From the NCBI GenBank assembly GCA_017379935.1, contig JAFNVC010000015.1, forward strand, positions 1-52,683: a DNA stretch of 52,683 bases, in the 5' to 3' direction. The notes under the pieces were generated by a model. That model was not told the origin of the DNA. It did not search any database and saw only the letters and a program-made list of their open reading frames with translations. This DNA comes from Clostridia bacterium (lineage in GTDB: Bacteria; Bacillota; Clostridia; Oscillospirales; Acutalibacteraceae). Within the stretch, counting starts at the first letter, position 1, and every line of letters begins with the position of its first letter. Of this stretch, positions 29,712 through 38,525 are shown piece after piece. The position numbers and the translations under genes were made by a program.

Positions 29712-30587
29712 TTATAAACTCAACATCGTTATGCTTACCGCTGATACAAGCATTCCGATAATGGTCATAAGCTGTGGCTTTTCCTTGAAGAAAATGAATG
29801 AATAAACAGCGGACAGCAGCAATACGCCACCGTTTTCGACCGTGAAGAGAACGGCTGTATTGACCATCGGGATGACAAGAACGAGAATATTGATTGCCAA
29901 AGCCGCACTTATAAGACACAGTACAAGCGGCAGAACCGCTTTCTTTGACAGGCGGAACGCCTTGAAGGTTTCCTTCTTCTCCTTGAACGCAAGCTGAATA
30001 AACGCGATTACGCCCATAATGCCGTAGGTAAGGATTATCATTTCGTTCTTCTCGTTGACATCGTAGTCCGACTGCATCTTGAGAAGTGTTCCGTACATAC
30101 CGTTGCAGATAAAAAGGAGGGCGCAGAATATGTAATACGTCCACGGTGTATCCTTGAGCTTAAATTCCTTGTAGTTCATCAGCACAAAGGAAACGAGCAT
30201 AAGTGCGATTGCAAGGTACTGATACCATTGCAGAGTGTCACCGAGAAAGGCTGTGGTATAAAGCAGCGGAACAAGGATTCCGCCGAAAAGCAGAGATACA
30301 TTCAGAAAGGCATAAGAGCCCTTTGAGCTTGCCTTTATAAGCGATGTGTTATATCCGAAGAGTGCCACAGCATTAAGCACGCTAAAAAGCAAGGTCATCG
30401 GTGACAAATCGAACTTAAAGCCGATCCACGCCCAGGTAAACAATGCAATTGCAACACTTTCGAGAACACAGAATACAGGCGAAGCATTTTCTGCCTTGCC
30501 CGGGTAGTTTTTGTTATACAGCGTGCAGAAAAGAGTCTGAAAGCTGTACAGTACAACGATTAAAATTATTAAGAGGGTTGAGGTCAT
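29712..30587 (-). CDS. EamA/DMT-type membrane transporter
   Basis: This 291-residue polytopic protein has about ten hydrophobic helices arranged as two halves of five, as in the drug/metabolite transporter superfamily. The half-ends show the EamA pattern, for instance GGILVPLLYTTAFLGDTL near the middle and GGVLLLSAVYSFIFFKEKP near the end. These families export amino acids, nucleosides or other small molecules; the substrate here cannot be told. ATG at 30587 follows AAGGAG. Before insertion of the mobile element, the gene lay directly downstream of tRNA-Leu and its terminator. It is a single-gene unit, convergent with the five-gene operon. Confidence 0.85.
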   Translation of the reverse strand: MTSTLLIILIVVLYSFQTLFCTLYNKNYPGKAENASPVFCVLESVAIALFTWAWIGFKFDLSPMTLLFSVLNAVALFGYNTSLIKASSKGSYAFLNVSLLFGGILVPLLYTTAFLGDTLQWYQYLAIALMLVSFVLMNYKEFKLKDTPWTYYIFCALLFICNGMYGTLLKMQSDYDVNEKNEMIILTYGIMGVIAFIQLAFKEKKETFKAFRLSKKAVLPLVLCLISAALAINILVLVIPMVNTAVLFTVENGGVLLLSAVYSFIFFKEKPQLMTIIGMLVSAVSITMLSL

Positions 30588-30675
30588 AATTGAGTCTCCT
30601 TTTGATAATGTAGTGAAGTTAAGTGTGTCAAATCACTCGCAAAGCAACTTCACGTGCCGTAAGGCAAACATCATT

Positions 30676-30713
30676 GAAAAAACCGATTTGTCTATAGGAC
30701 AAATCGGTTTTTT
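30676..30713 (-). terminator. Original terminator of tRNA-Leu, now behind the left att copy
   Basis: A 16-bp perfect stem (30676-30691 with 30697-30712) with T runs on both sides stands right after the 3' end of the truncated tRNA copy. It is the expected terminator of the tRNA gene before insertion. Confidence 0.85.
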
Positions 30714-30714
30714 C

Positions 30715-30769
30715 TGGTGCCGGTGACCGGGGTCGAACCGGTACGGTATCGCTACCACTGGATTTTGAG
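30715..30769 (-). repeat. Left attachment site: 3' part of tRNA-Leu
   Basis: These 55 bases are identical to 44206-44260, the 3' 55 nt (including CCA) of the complete tRNA-Leu. Identity stops abruptly on both sides. The copy ends inside the anticodon stem-loop and lacks the 5' 32 nt, so it cannot be a working tRNA. It marks the left junction of the integrated element. Confidence 0.96.
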
Positions 30770-30924
30770 GCAAGTAAGGTACGTGTTATTCTGTACCTTT
30801 TCAGCCTCTGAAATCCATCAAAAAGCACCCCTTTTCAAAGAACGCTGCCTTTTTCATAAAACCAACATTGATTATATCAATGTTGAGAAAAAAATGCAAG
30901 TTTTCATTTAAAATCGACCTGATG

Positions 30925-30942
30925 TTAGACATTTATTAGACA
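30925..30942. repeat. Left-end paired TTAGACA motifs (candidate integrase arm sites)
   Basis: TTAGACA at 30925-30931 and 30936-30942 in direct orientation, 11 nt apart start to start, 156 bp inside the left att. The same heptamer pair occurs at the right end (44106-44124). Paired direct heptamers near both ends are typical of arm-type binding sites of tyrosine integrases. Confidence 0.6.
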
Positions 30943-31006
30943 ACTTACATATCATGCAAATTTTTAGAGCTGCGAATTTTCGTGGCTCTTTTTGTTCTCG
31001 TAAAGA

Positions 31007-31039
31007 AAAAGGATGGCACTTCAGAAATGCCATCCTTTT
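31007..31039 (-). terminator. Terminator after the giant LRR protein gene
   Basis: A 12-bp perfect stem AAAAGGATGGCA/TGCCATCCTTTT with a T run on the minus strand, 5 bp beyond the stop codon at 31044. Confidence 0.85.
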
Positions 31040-31043
31040 AAAC

Positions 31044-34000
31044 TTAAGATAACGAAACAGGAATACATCTAACAATCATTTCAAATAGGGCTTTAATAAT
31101 ATCTATAAACCTTTCTATGAAATTAAATATCGTTTCCTGCTCCGGAGTATCTATTCCATCCTCGGTTTCAACATCTACTTCAGGAACAGTTGCTCCTTCT
31201 TCAGCATCAATTCCTGAAGTTTGGTCGATAAGTGAAACATACTCTACATACGCAGATGATGTTTCGAGAAGAATCTCTGTCGGTTTAGATTGGTCAACAT
31301 TTGCGAGGAGCATACCCGCTTGGTTGAGGAGTGCAACATCGGACTCATCAATAACACCGTCATGGTTGCAGTCAGCAGCCATATAAACCGCCTCACTGAC
31401 ATCTTCCTTTGTGAGCATTCCGTTCGCGAGGCAGGAAACAAGAACAGCATCTTGTCCATCGTACCAACCATCACCATTTACATCGCCGAAGATAACAATT
31501 GTATATGCATCTACAATTTCTTCGCCTCGTTCGATGTATATAATCGATTCAGTTCCGAGCGTTGAATAGCTCACACTACATGACGGGTCAGAAATCTCGA
31601 TAAAGGAATCAAGCGAATTCATATTTGAGGAAAGTCCTGTAATTATACCCTTTTCGTGGTCTATCGTCGCTGTAGAAAGAGCTTCTACACCAACAACCTT
31701 AACAATGCAGTAGTCCTTAAGTCCTCCATCCTTAGTCGTTGCAACTATTACAGCCGTACCTGCCATAACACCCTTGATATTGCCGTTTGCATCAACTGTG
31801 GCAATAGATGGATTTGTACTTTCCCAAACAATCTCTTTGTTAACAACATTGTCAGGAGTGATAATACCCGTAAGCTGTTTTGTTGAACCAATCGAGATAT
31901 AAACTTCATCATCACTGAGTTCAAAGTTATCCGCAGAATTATTTACAACGACCACAATTGATGCGTCGAAAGCGTTTCCGTTTTCATCAGTTACTGTACA
32001 TGTAATTGTTGCAGTACCTGCGGACACTGCGGTGATTTTACCATCATTATCAACCGTAGCAACTGAAGTATCGGAGGACAAATAAGAAATTGTATACAGC
32101 ACACCTTCATCCACATCAATGTTGGGAGTGATTGTAATTTCTTCACGCTTATTAAGTGTAACATTGAAACCGAGAGCAACACCGTGAACTTGACCTGCAC
32201 CTGTAACTCGGACATCACAGCTTGCATATAAACCGGTAGATGTCGTAGCTGTAATTGTCGCTTCACCTGCACTCAAAGCAGTGATTACACCATTAGTATT
32301 CACTGATGCAACAGATGGATTGCTGCTTGTCCATATAATTTCAACATCATCCATAAGCGTTGTGTTGAAAGAGGCATTTAATGATGTTGTTTCATCCTGA
32401 GTAAGAACAACAACCTTTCTCTCTATATTAAGACTAATATACTCGACAGAAATATTGTTGCTTATTGCATAGCTTTCAGCGTAAGAGCCTGCATAACACC
32501 AGATTGTGAGATTATCACATCCACTGAATGCACCGTCACCAATCGCAGATACACTCTTAGGAATAATAATCTTTTCAAGATTGGTACAACCTGCAAACGC
32601 ACTTCCGAAAACTCTGTCAACACCTGATGATAACTCAATATTTTTAACTGTTTTATTATCCTTAAAAGCACCGTAACCGATTCTTGAAGCAGCACTTATG
32701 AAAACCGTTTCTGAATTGCCTTTATAAGAAATAAGAACATCATTCTTAATTTCGAAATTAGGACTATCGGTATCATCAACAATCGCAAATTTAATACCAT
32801 TCATCATAGCATAAGAATGCATATATGAATTTTCTTTACAGCAAATCATTGCTTTATAGCTTGCCTGTAAGATATCATTGCCAATTATAATTTCACCTGT
32901 CGAATTAAACCGAACCGTTTCAAGAGCATCGTTATTTGTGAATGCGAAATCTCCGATTTCGGTTACGCTTTCAGGAATAACAATATCAGTGACAGCGTCG
33001 CAATTTGTTATAAAATATGACGGAAGTTTTATAACATTTTCACCAATAACAACATTAGTTAACGTAAAACAACCGTTGAATGCATTATTAGCTGAATCAC
33101 AATTAGTCGCATTGAAATAAAGGTCTGATAAAGTTCCAATATTTCCAAAAGCATTGTAACCTATGTTTTTAACATTGCTTCCAATTGTTATGCTTTTAAT
33201 CTTAGGCGATATATCATATCTGCAAGAATGAGACCCTGTATCACCACAATTTGAACATTCTTCTGTTGTATCACTCCAATAATATTCAGACTTTCCTTCA
33301 AACAATGAATCAGGAATATTCACAACAGCTTCACCAAAAATTACATCTACACCTTCAGTCTCTCTACCGCAATTAACAAAAATATAATCTTTGTATTCTT
33401 CAGGATTAAGGTCACTTGCATTGTAATAAATCTTTTCTACACTTACACAATCAGCAAATGCATAATTTGCAAGACTTGTAAGGCTCTTTGGAATAGTGAT
33501 TTCCGTAACAGATGTGCAGCCCTCGAAAGCTCCATGACATACTGTATATGTGCCATCAGGAATAACAATTTTTTCGAGACCGGTACAGTTTTTAAATGCA
33601 TCCTGACCGATACTTATAATGTCGTTTGGCAAGTTGACTTTTTTTAGATAACTACAGTTTTCAAATGCATTTTCGTTGATGTATGCAACATTGCTGTCAA
33701 CATTATATTCCGTTCTGCTGTTACCTGTCGGGTAGCGAATAAGTCCTGACTTGTTCTTGTTATAAAGAACACCATATTCATCCGTACAGTAATTAATACT
33801 GTTACTTCCGATTGAATAGCTTTCAACACTGTCGCAGCCGTCGAAAACATTATAGTTAATCTGAAGATTCGGGTTGTTACCCAAATCAACAGTTTTCATT
33901 GAAGCACAGCTGTTAAATGCACAATCGCTGATATTCGTTACTGTATCAGGAATAGTGATTTCTTTAAGTGATGAACACTGATAGAAGGCATACGAGCCGA

Positions 34001-37000
34001 TTGAAGTAATGCCTTCGTTAAGGGTTATGTTTTCGATACTTGAACAATTACGGAAAGCATAGTTACCTATCTTTGTCGCATTTGTGATATTGACTGTTTT
34101 AAGAGTCTTTAAGTCATAATAATTATAAGCAAACAGATAACCCAATGTTGATGCAGAATTTCTGTCAGAGCCCAAAAACGGAACGGTTAACTTTTCAATA
34201 TCACTGTTTCCTTCAAGAATAGCATAATCAATGCTTGTAACAGATTCAGGAATAACAAGTTCTTTGATTGATGTATAAGCAAAAGCACGATAACCAATTG
34301 ACTTTAAAGAAGCTGGAAGTTCTATTGCTTCCAAAGAAGCACAAGCATAGAAAGTATTCCTTCCGATTGATTCAACACCATCAGGAATTCTGATTTCTTT
34401 AAGACTTGAGCAACCCTCAAATGCATATTCACCAATTGAATTAACCGATTCTGGAAGTCCTATAGATTTAAGGGATGAACAACCATAAAATGTGTATTTT
34501 CCAATATTAGTGGCATTAGTTATATTAACCGTTTTCAGTGAATTAGGTACAGATGAATAATCCTCATCCCAAGAGTTAAATAAAAAGGATAATCTCCATG
34601 ATAAATTAGAATTATGTCCAATGAAAGGTATCGTTAACATTTCAATGCTATGATTATTATAAAGTATGTCTGCATCCATACTTGTAACCGAATCTGGGAT
34701 AACAAGTTCCTTAATTTCTGTATTTGCAAAAGCATAACTACCAATCGATGAAACTCCATCTTCTATTGTTACACTTGCAATCTCAATCTTTTTTTGTTTG
34801 TTCCACGGTGCTATATTGCTACCACTGCTACTATAGTTATACATTACACCCGTGCCACAAATCGCAAGATTTCCGTCAAAATGTAGCTTCCAATCAAGAT
34901 TCTCTCCGCATTCGCCTGAGAAATACGGATTTGCTGAATCCGAATCAAAAACAACATTACCGTTGTTATAAATGGTTCCTTGTGGAGCTTCAATTCCATC
35001 CCATTGAGACTTTTCGCCTTCATAATATATAACAGCAGTATCTGTTAATGCCCAAGAATTTCCACCATATATATATGTAACACTTTCAGGTATTGTAACA
35101 CTTTCAACTTCGTTTAATCCATAGAAAGCATAACAATTAAGTTTTGTTGTTCCATCAGGAATAACAATATCACCACTGACTACACTGCCATCAATGTAAA
35201 GCGAACCCGTAGCAACCTGCATAGGGTTGGAAGCATAACCTTTAAAATCAACAGAAATCCAATCTAATACACTTCCTGTATAATTCACATCAACGATACC
35301 ACAATGCGAGAAAGCAGAGCTTCCGATGCTTTTAATGCTTTTTCCAATTTGAACACTACTAAGGTTTGAACACTCAGAAAAAGCATAGCCACCAATTTGG
35401 ATTACGCTATCAGGAATAATTATACTCGTAAGACCCGTACAACTAAAGAAAGCTTCCGAACCAATGCTTGTTACGCTGTCGGAAATTAGAATATTTTTAA
35501 TATTTCCGCATTCATAAAATGTAAAGTCACCAATTTCGGTAACACCATCTTGAATTATTATTTCTGTACAAGTATTTTTTTGCCAAGGTGTATTATTGGA
35601 CGAATCCCAGTCATAATCTGCAGCATGTCCATCACCTTTGGTTAAAGTTACTTTTTCTATGCTGTTGCAATCGTAAAAAGTATAATAATTTCGGCCACTG
35701 TTCACAGAAATCGGCACAACAAATTCCGTTACATTAGAACAGTTATAAAAAGCATAATTACCAATGCTGGTTACTCCATCTTCAATAACAATCTTTTTTA
35801 TTGATGAAGCATAACTATACCACGGAGCATAATTTGAAGACGAATAGTCCGTCATTGCTCCGTTACCGCTGATAATAAGCTTCTCGTTATTAATCAGATA
35901 CCAATTTAAGTTTGTACCACATGTACCGGTTACTGTTGTTGCCAAGATTATGTTATTTATAATAGCGTCATTACCTGTAGCATCTATAGCGACTGCATCC
36001 CACTGCTCCTGTGTTCCTGCATAGTACACATTAGTCAACGATGTACATTTGTAAAAAGCATTCTTTGCTATAGTAGTTACCGTATCAGGAATAATAACTG
36101 TTGTAAGTCCTGAACATTTTCCAAAGGCGTAATTTCCTATTGTTGTTACACCTTCCGGAAGAGTAAGCGATGTTAAGGCGGTACAACCATAAAAAGCGTA
36201 ATATCCAAGATTCGTTACACTATTTGGAATAGAAATCGAAGCAAGGCTTGTACAGTCACGGAATGCTGTATTGCCAATTAGCGTAACTGTGTTAGGAATA
36301 TAAACATAAGTAAGATTTTTACAACCTACGAAAGAATCATTACCAACACGTGTAACACCTTCATAAATTGAAACAGATTTAATTTCATCCTTATAAGAAT
36401 CCCATGGTGCGACAGTGGTTGATGAATAGTTGGTCATCTTTCCTGTACCAACTATTTCAAGTTTACCGTCAGTGTTTAAAAACCACTGTAAATTGTCACC
36501 ACAAGTTCCCGAAGCATACGATATATTAAGATATTGATTTAAAACTTCATTTCCTTCACCGATAGATATACTATCCCATTGTTCCTGATTACCAAGAAAG
36601 TTAACATTGCTTAATGAATAACAACTTGAAAATGCATAATCACCAATATAAGAAACGCTATCAGGTATAATAACACCCTTGACATTACTACAATTTGAGA
36701 AGGCATAGTCAGCAATAAGTTCCGTCCCATTTTCAACTGTAAAAGCACCGTTCAAAGCTTCTCTTACGCGAATGAGATAATTGCCAAGATAAAGACCATC
36801 ATTCACCCAATTAGCCGTGTTCATATAGTACTTTGTATCGTACAGCACATTGTTTCCGATACTTGTGATTTCACTTGAAACAGTTATGTCTTCAAGCTGA
36901 TTTGAACCATAAAAAGCATAATCGCCAATAACCTTAACACTTTCAGGAAGTGATATACTTGTTAAATTATAGCAATAGGAAAAAGCATGCTCACCAATAT

Positions 37001-38090
37001 ATTCTATACTGTTCGGCAAGTCTATGGTCAAATTGGAATTGTTATAAAACATATAATCTCCAATCGCCGTTACACCATCTTCAATAATTATTTCGGAACA
37101 ATTACTGATATACCACGGGGTACCACTATGATATGAATTATAATCCGGGTATGTTCCGTCTCCTTTAGTTAAAGTGATTTTTTCTATATTATAACAATGA
37201 TAAAAGGGCGTGTCGCTATTGTCGAAGTAGCTACTATATGCTATCGTCGCTGAAACTGGCATAGTAAGTTCTCGAAGATTGCTACAGTTATAAAAAGCAT
37301 AATTTTCAATATAATTAACACCATCGCCAATTACTACAGTATTAAGGTTAGTGCAATTATAAAACGTGTACGATTTAACACAACTAACTTTATCTGGAAT
37401 TAAAACACTTTCAAGTGATGTGCAATAATAAAATGCTGAGGAATTTATAGCCACTATACTTTCAGGAAATGATATATTACTAAGAAGAGAACAATGCCCA
37501 AAAGCATATCTAGCAATTGTCACTGTTCCGTCTTTAATTACATAATCACCTGAAATTTCCTGATTTGCTTTTATTAAATGATTTCCGATATATAGAACAT
37601 CATTTTCCCAATTATCTTCATTATTATAATATGCTGTATCTTCGAAAGCTTCGCCTCCAATTGTGGTTATGCTGTCAGGTAGTATAATATTTGTCAAATT
37701 AGTACAGCCTAAAAAGGCGAAATCACCGATACTTGTAACCGTGTTTGGCAATTCGATACTGGTTAATTGGGTACAACCTGTAAACGCATCACCACTAATG
37801 CTTGTAACACCATAAGCAATATTAATAGTCTTGATTGAATCTCTATTAGTATACCAAGGCGAAGGAATTGATGTATACATTGAACCCGTGCCGCTTATTA
37901 CAAGCTCTCCGCTACTTGTGTTCAAATTCCAAGTCAGATTATCTCCACAAGCACCGCTATATGTTGCCGCACTTGCGAAAAGATTAAACAAATTCGGCAA
38001 TTCAAGTCCGACAAACCCGCTCAACGGCGCTGCAGTCAGTATCATCACCACTGTCATAATCGTTGCTAACAATCTTTTTATCTTCTTCAT
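31044..38090 (-). CDS. Giant BspA-like leucine-rich-repeat surface protein with Ig-like and dockerin domains
   Basis: This is a secreted 2348-residue protein. The signal peptide MKKIKRLLATIMTVVMILTAA leads into four modules, each opening with a CG-NL-W-L-x-I-x-G-x-G-x-M pattern near residues 45, 525, 720 and 1060. BspA-type repeats follow (units like GVTSIGNYAFYNCSNL). From about 1890 come three bacterial Ig-like (Big_2) domains with WTSSNPSVASV, SSDTSVATV and ESTNPSIATV. From about 2200 a type I dockerin shows two calcium loops, GDVNGDGWYDGQDA and ADCNHDGVIDESDVA. The tail ends in an amphipathic helix. Dockerins bind cohesins, so it is probably displayed on a scaffold; BspA repeats mediate adhesion in known proteins. 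It is element cargo, AT-rich, behind a GGGAGG ribosome binding site. Confidence 0.92.
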   Translation of the reverse strand: MKKIKRLLATIMTVVMILTAAPLSGFVGLELPNLFNLFASAATYSGACGDNLTWNLNTSSGELVISGTGSMYTSIPSPWYTNRDSIKTINIAYGVTSISGDAFTGCTQLTSIELPNTVTSIGDFAFLGCTNLTNIILPDSITTIGGEAFEDTAYYNNEDNWENDVLYIGNHLIKANQEISGDYVIKDGTVTIARYAFGHCSLLSNISFPESIVAINSSAFYYCTSLESVLIPDKVSCVKSYTFYNCTNLNTVVIGDGVNYIENYAFYNCSNLRELTMPVSATIAYSSYFDNSDTPFYHCYNIEKITLTKGDGTYPDYNSYHSGTPWYISNCSEIIIEDGVTAIGDYMFYNNSNLTIDLPNSIEYIGEHAFSYCYNLTSISLPESVKVIGDYAFYGSNQLEDITVSSEITSIGNNVLYDTKYYMNTANWVNDGLYLGNYLIRVREALNGAFTVENGTELIADYAFSNCSNVKGVIIPDSVSYIGDYAFSSCYSLSNVNFLGNQEQWDSISIGEGNEVLNQYLNISYASGTCGDNLQWFLNTDGKLEIVGTGKMTNYSSTTVAPWDSYKDEIKSVSIYEGVTRVGNDSFVGCKNLTYVYIPNTVTLIGNTAFRDCTSLASISIPNSVTNLGYYAFYGCTALTSLTLPEGVTTIGNYAFGKCSGLTTVIIPDTVTTIAKNAFYKCTSLTNVYYAGTQEQWDAVAIDATGNDAIINNIILATTVTGTCGTNLNWYLINNEKLIISGNGAMTDYSSSNYAPWYSYASSIKKIVIEDGVTSIGNYAFYNCSNVTEFVVPISVNSGRNYYTFYDCNSIEKVTLTKGDGHAADYDWDSSNNTPWQKNTCTEIIIQDGVTEIGDFTFYECGNIKNILISDSVTSIGSEAFFSCTGLTSIIIPDSVIQIGGYAFSECSNLSSVQIGKSIKSIGSSAFSHCGIVDVNYTGSVLDWISVDFKGYASNPMQVATGSLYIDGSVVSGDIVIPDGTTKLNCYAFYGLNEVESVTIPESVTYIYGGNSWALTDTAVIYYEGEKSQWDGIEAPQGTIYNNGNVVFDSDSANPYFSGECGENLDWKLHFDGNLAICGTGVMYNYSSSGSNIAPWNKQKKIEIASVTIEDGVSSIGSYAFANTEIKELVIPDSVTSMDADILYNNHSIEMLTIPFIGHNSNLSWRLSFLFNSWDEDYSSVPNSLKTVNITNATNIGKYTFYGCSSLKSIGLPESVNSIGEYAFEGCSSLKEIRIPDGVESIGRNTFYACASLEAIELPASLKSIGYRAFAYTSIKELVIPESVTSIDYAILEGNSDIEKLTVPFLGSDRNSASTLGYLFAYNYYDLKTLKTVNITNATKIGNYAFRNCSSIENITLNEGITSIGSYAFYQCSSLKEITIPDTVTNISDCAFNSCASMKTVDLGNNPNLQINYNVFDGCDSVESYSIGSNSINYCTDEYGVLYNKNKSGLIRYPTGNSRTEYNVDSNVAYINENAFENCSYLKKVNLPNDIISIGQDAFKNCTGLEKIVIPDGTYTVCHGAFEGCTSVTEITIPKSLTSLANYAFADCVSVEKIYYNASDLNPEEYKDYIFVNCGRETEGVDVIFGEAVVNIPDSLFEGKSEYYWSDTTEECSNCGDTGSHSCRYDISPKIKSITIGSNVKNIGYNAFGNIGTLSDLYFNATNCDSANNAFNGCFTLTNVVIGENVIKLPSYFITNCDAVTDIVIPESVTEIGDFAFTNNDALETVRFNSTGEIIIGNDILQASYKAMICCKENSYMHSYAMMNGIKFAIVDDTDSPNFEIKNDVLISYKGNSETVFISAASRIGYGAFKDNKTVKNIELSSGVDRVFGSAFAGCTNLEKIIIPKSVSAIGDGAFSGCDNLTIWCYAGSYAESYAISNNISVEYISLNIERKVVVLTQDETTSLNASFNTTLMDDVEIIWTSSNPSVASVNTNGVITALSAGEATITATTSTGLYASCDVRVTGAGQVHGVALGFNVTLNKREEITITPNIDVDEGVLYTISYLSSDTSVATVDNDGKITAVSAGTATITCTVTDENGNAFDASIVVVVNNSADNFELSDDEVYISIGSTKQLTGIITPDNVVNKEIVWESTNPSIATVDANGNIKGVMAGTAVIVATTKDGGLKDYCIVKVVGVEALSTATIDHEKGIITGLSSNMNSLDSFIEISDPSCSVSYSTLGTESIIYIERGEEIVDAYTIVIFGDVNGDGWYDGQDAVLVSCLANGMLTKEDVSEAVYMAADCNHDGVIDESDVALLNQAGMLLANVDQSKPTEILLETSSAYVEYVSLIDQTSGIDAEEGATVPEVDVETEDGIDTPEQETIFNFIERFIDIIKALFEMIVRCIPVSLS

Positions 38091-38205
38091 TTGGATTCCT
38101 CCCTATGAATATTTATCCTTAATATAATTTAAAACAACTATACATTATAAGTGTAACACTTTCAGTTGGAAAATTCAACCACAATAAAGAGGTATTATAT
38201 ATATC

Positions 38206-38244
38206 AAAAAATCCCGTCCGATTAAGATTTCGGGCGGGATTTTT
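38206..38244. terminator. Bidirectional terminator between cargo gene and rep module
   Basis: A 14-bp stem (38207-38220 with 38231-38244, one G-T pair) has T runs on both strands. It lies between two divergent genes, where no terminator is needed for either, so it probably blocks read-through between cargo and backbone. Confidence 0.8.
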
Positions 38245-38269
38245 GTATTTTGTCCGTTTTTTGAAATCC

Positions 38270-38290
38270 TTTCTAACATATTCATTTTGA
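38270..38290 (+). repeat. TCTAACATATTYATTT motif, copy 1 of 3
   Basis: This pyrimidine-led motif is shared with 42351-42368 and 42633-42651. It stands in the leader of the rep module, about 255 bp before rep. Function unknown; see the two other copies. Confidence 0.6.
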
Positions 38291-38362
38291 CGCACTTAAA
38301 GAGCGTTAATATTTTATAGAAAGGATTGATTCACCTTGATTAGAATCAAAAAATTAAAAACC

Positions 38363-38500
38363 AAATGTGCTAAATGTGCAAACATAGCACCAAACACCTC
38401 AAAAGCCTTATTTATCAAGGCTTTTAACACACAACGCGCCCGAAACAGGGCTTGTGTAGGGCGCGTTGGATTAAATGTGCCAAATGTGCCAAAGCACATT
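38363..38500 (+). other. Candidate double-strand replication origin with iterons and hairpins
   Basis: The region just before rep has four copies of the 9-mer NAAATGTGC in two pairs (38362-38379 and 38472-38489), and an inverted half (GCACATT) at 38494-38500. Between them are two hairpins: AAAAGCCTT/AAGGCTTTT (38401-38425), and CAACGCGCCC/GGGCGCGTTG (38432-38468) with a 17-nt loop. Direct repeats flanking a GC-rich hairpin upstream of rep are the layout of rolling-circle origins of the pMV158 type, where Rep binds the repeats and nicks a hairpin loop. The nick site itself is not recognisable. A short frame (38336-38566) crosses the region but is not convincing as a gene. Confidence 0.6.
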
Positions 38501-38525
38501 AACTTCATTGAAAGGAGGGATTTAA

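Noticed and set aside
30715-30769. A second functional tRNA-Leu
   Set aside because: Only the 3' 55 nt are present; sequence beyond the anticodon loop does not pair, so there is no D-arm or acceptor 5' strand.
30866-30890. Terminator at the palindrome CAACATTGAT/ATCAATGTTG
   Set aside because: No gene ends near it on either strand; the A run on one side gives T only after a gap. Left as an unexplained palindrome of the element end.
31044-38090. CRISPR-like or satellite array suggested by regular short repeats
   Set aside because: The repeats are degenerate at DNA level, stay in frame and encode LRR units of a single long protein.
30770-38250. Two separate nested elements (cargo part and rep/int part)
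   Set aside because: No third att copy or tRNA fragment is seen near 38.1-38.3 kb, and the TTAGACA pair at the far left matches the right end, so one element is simpler.
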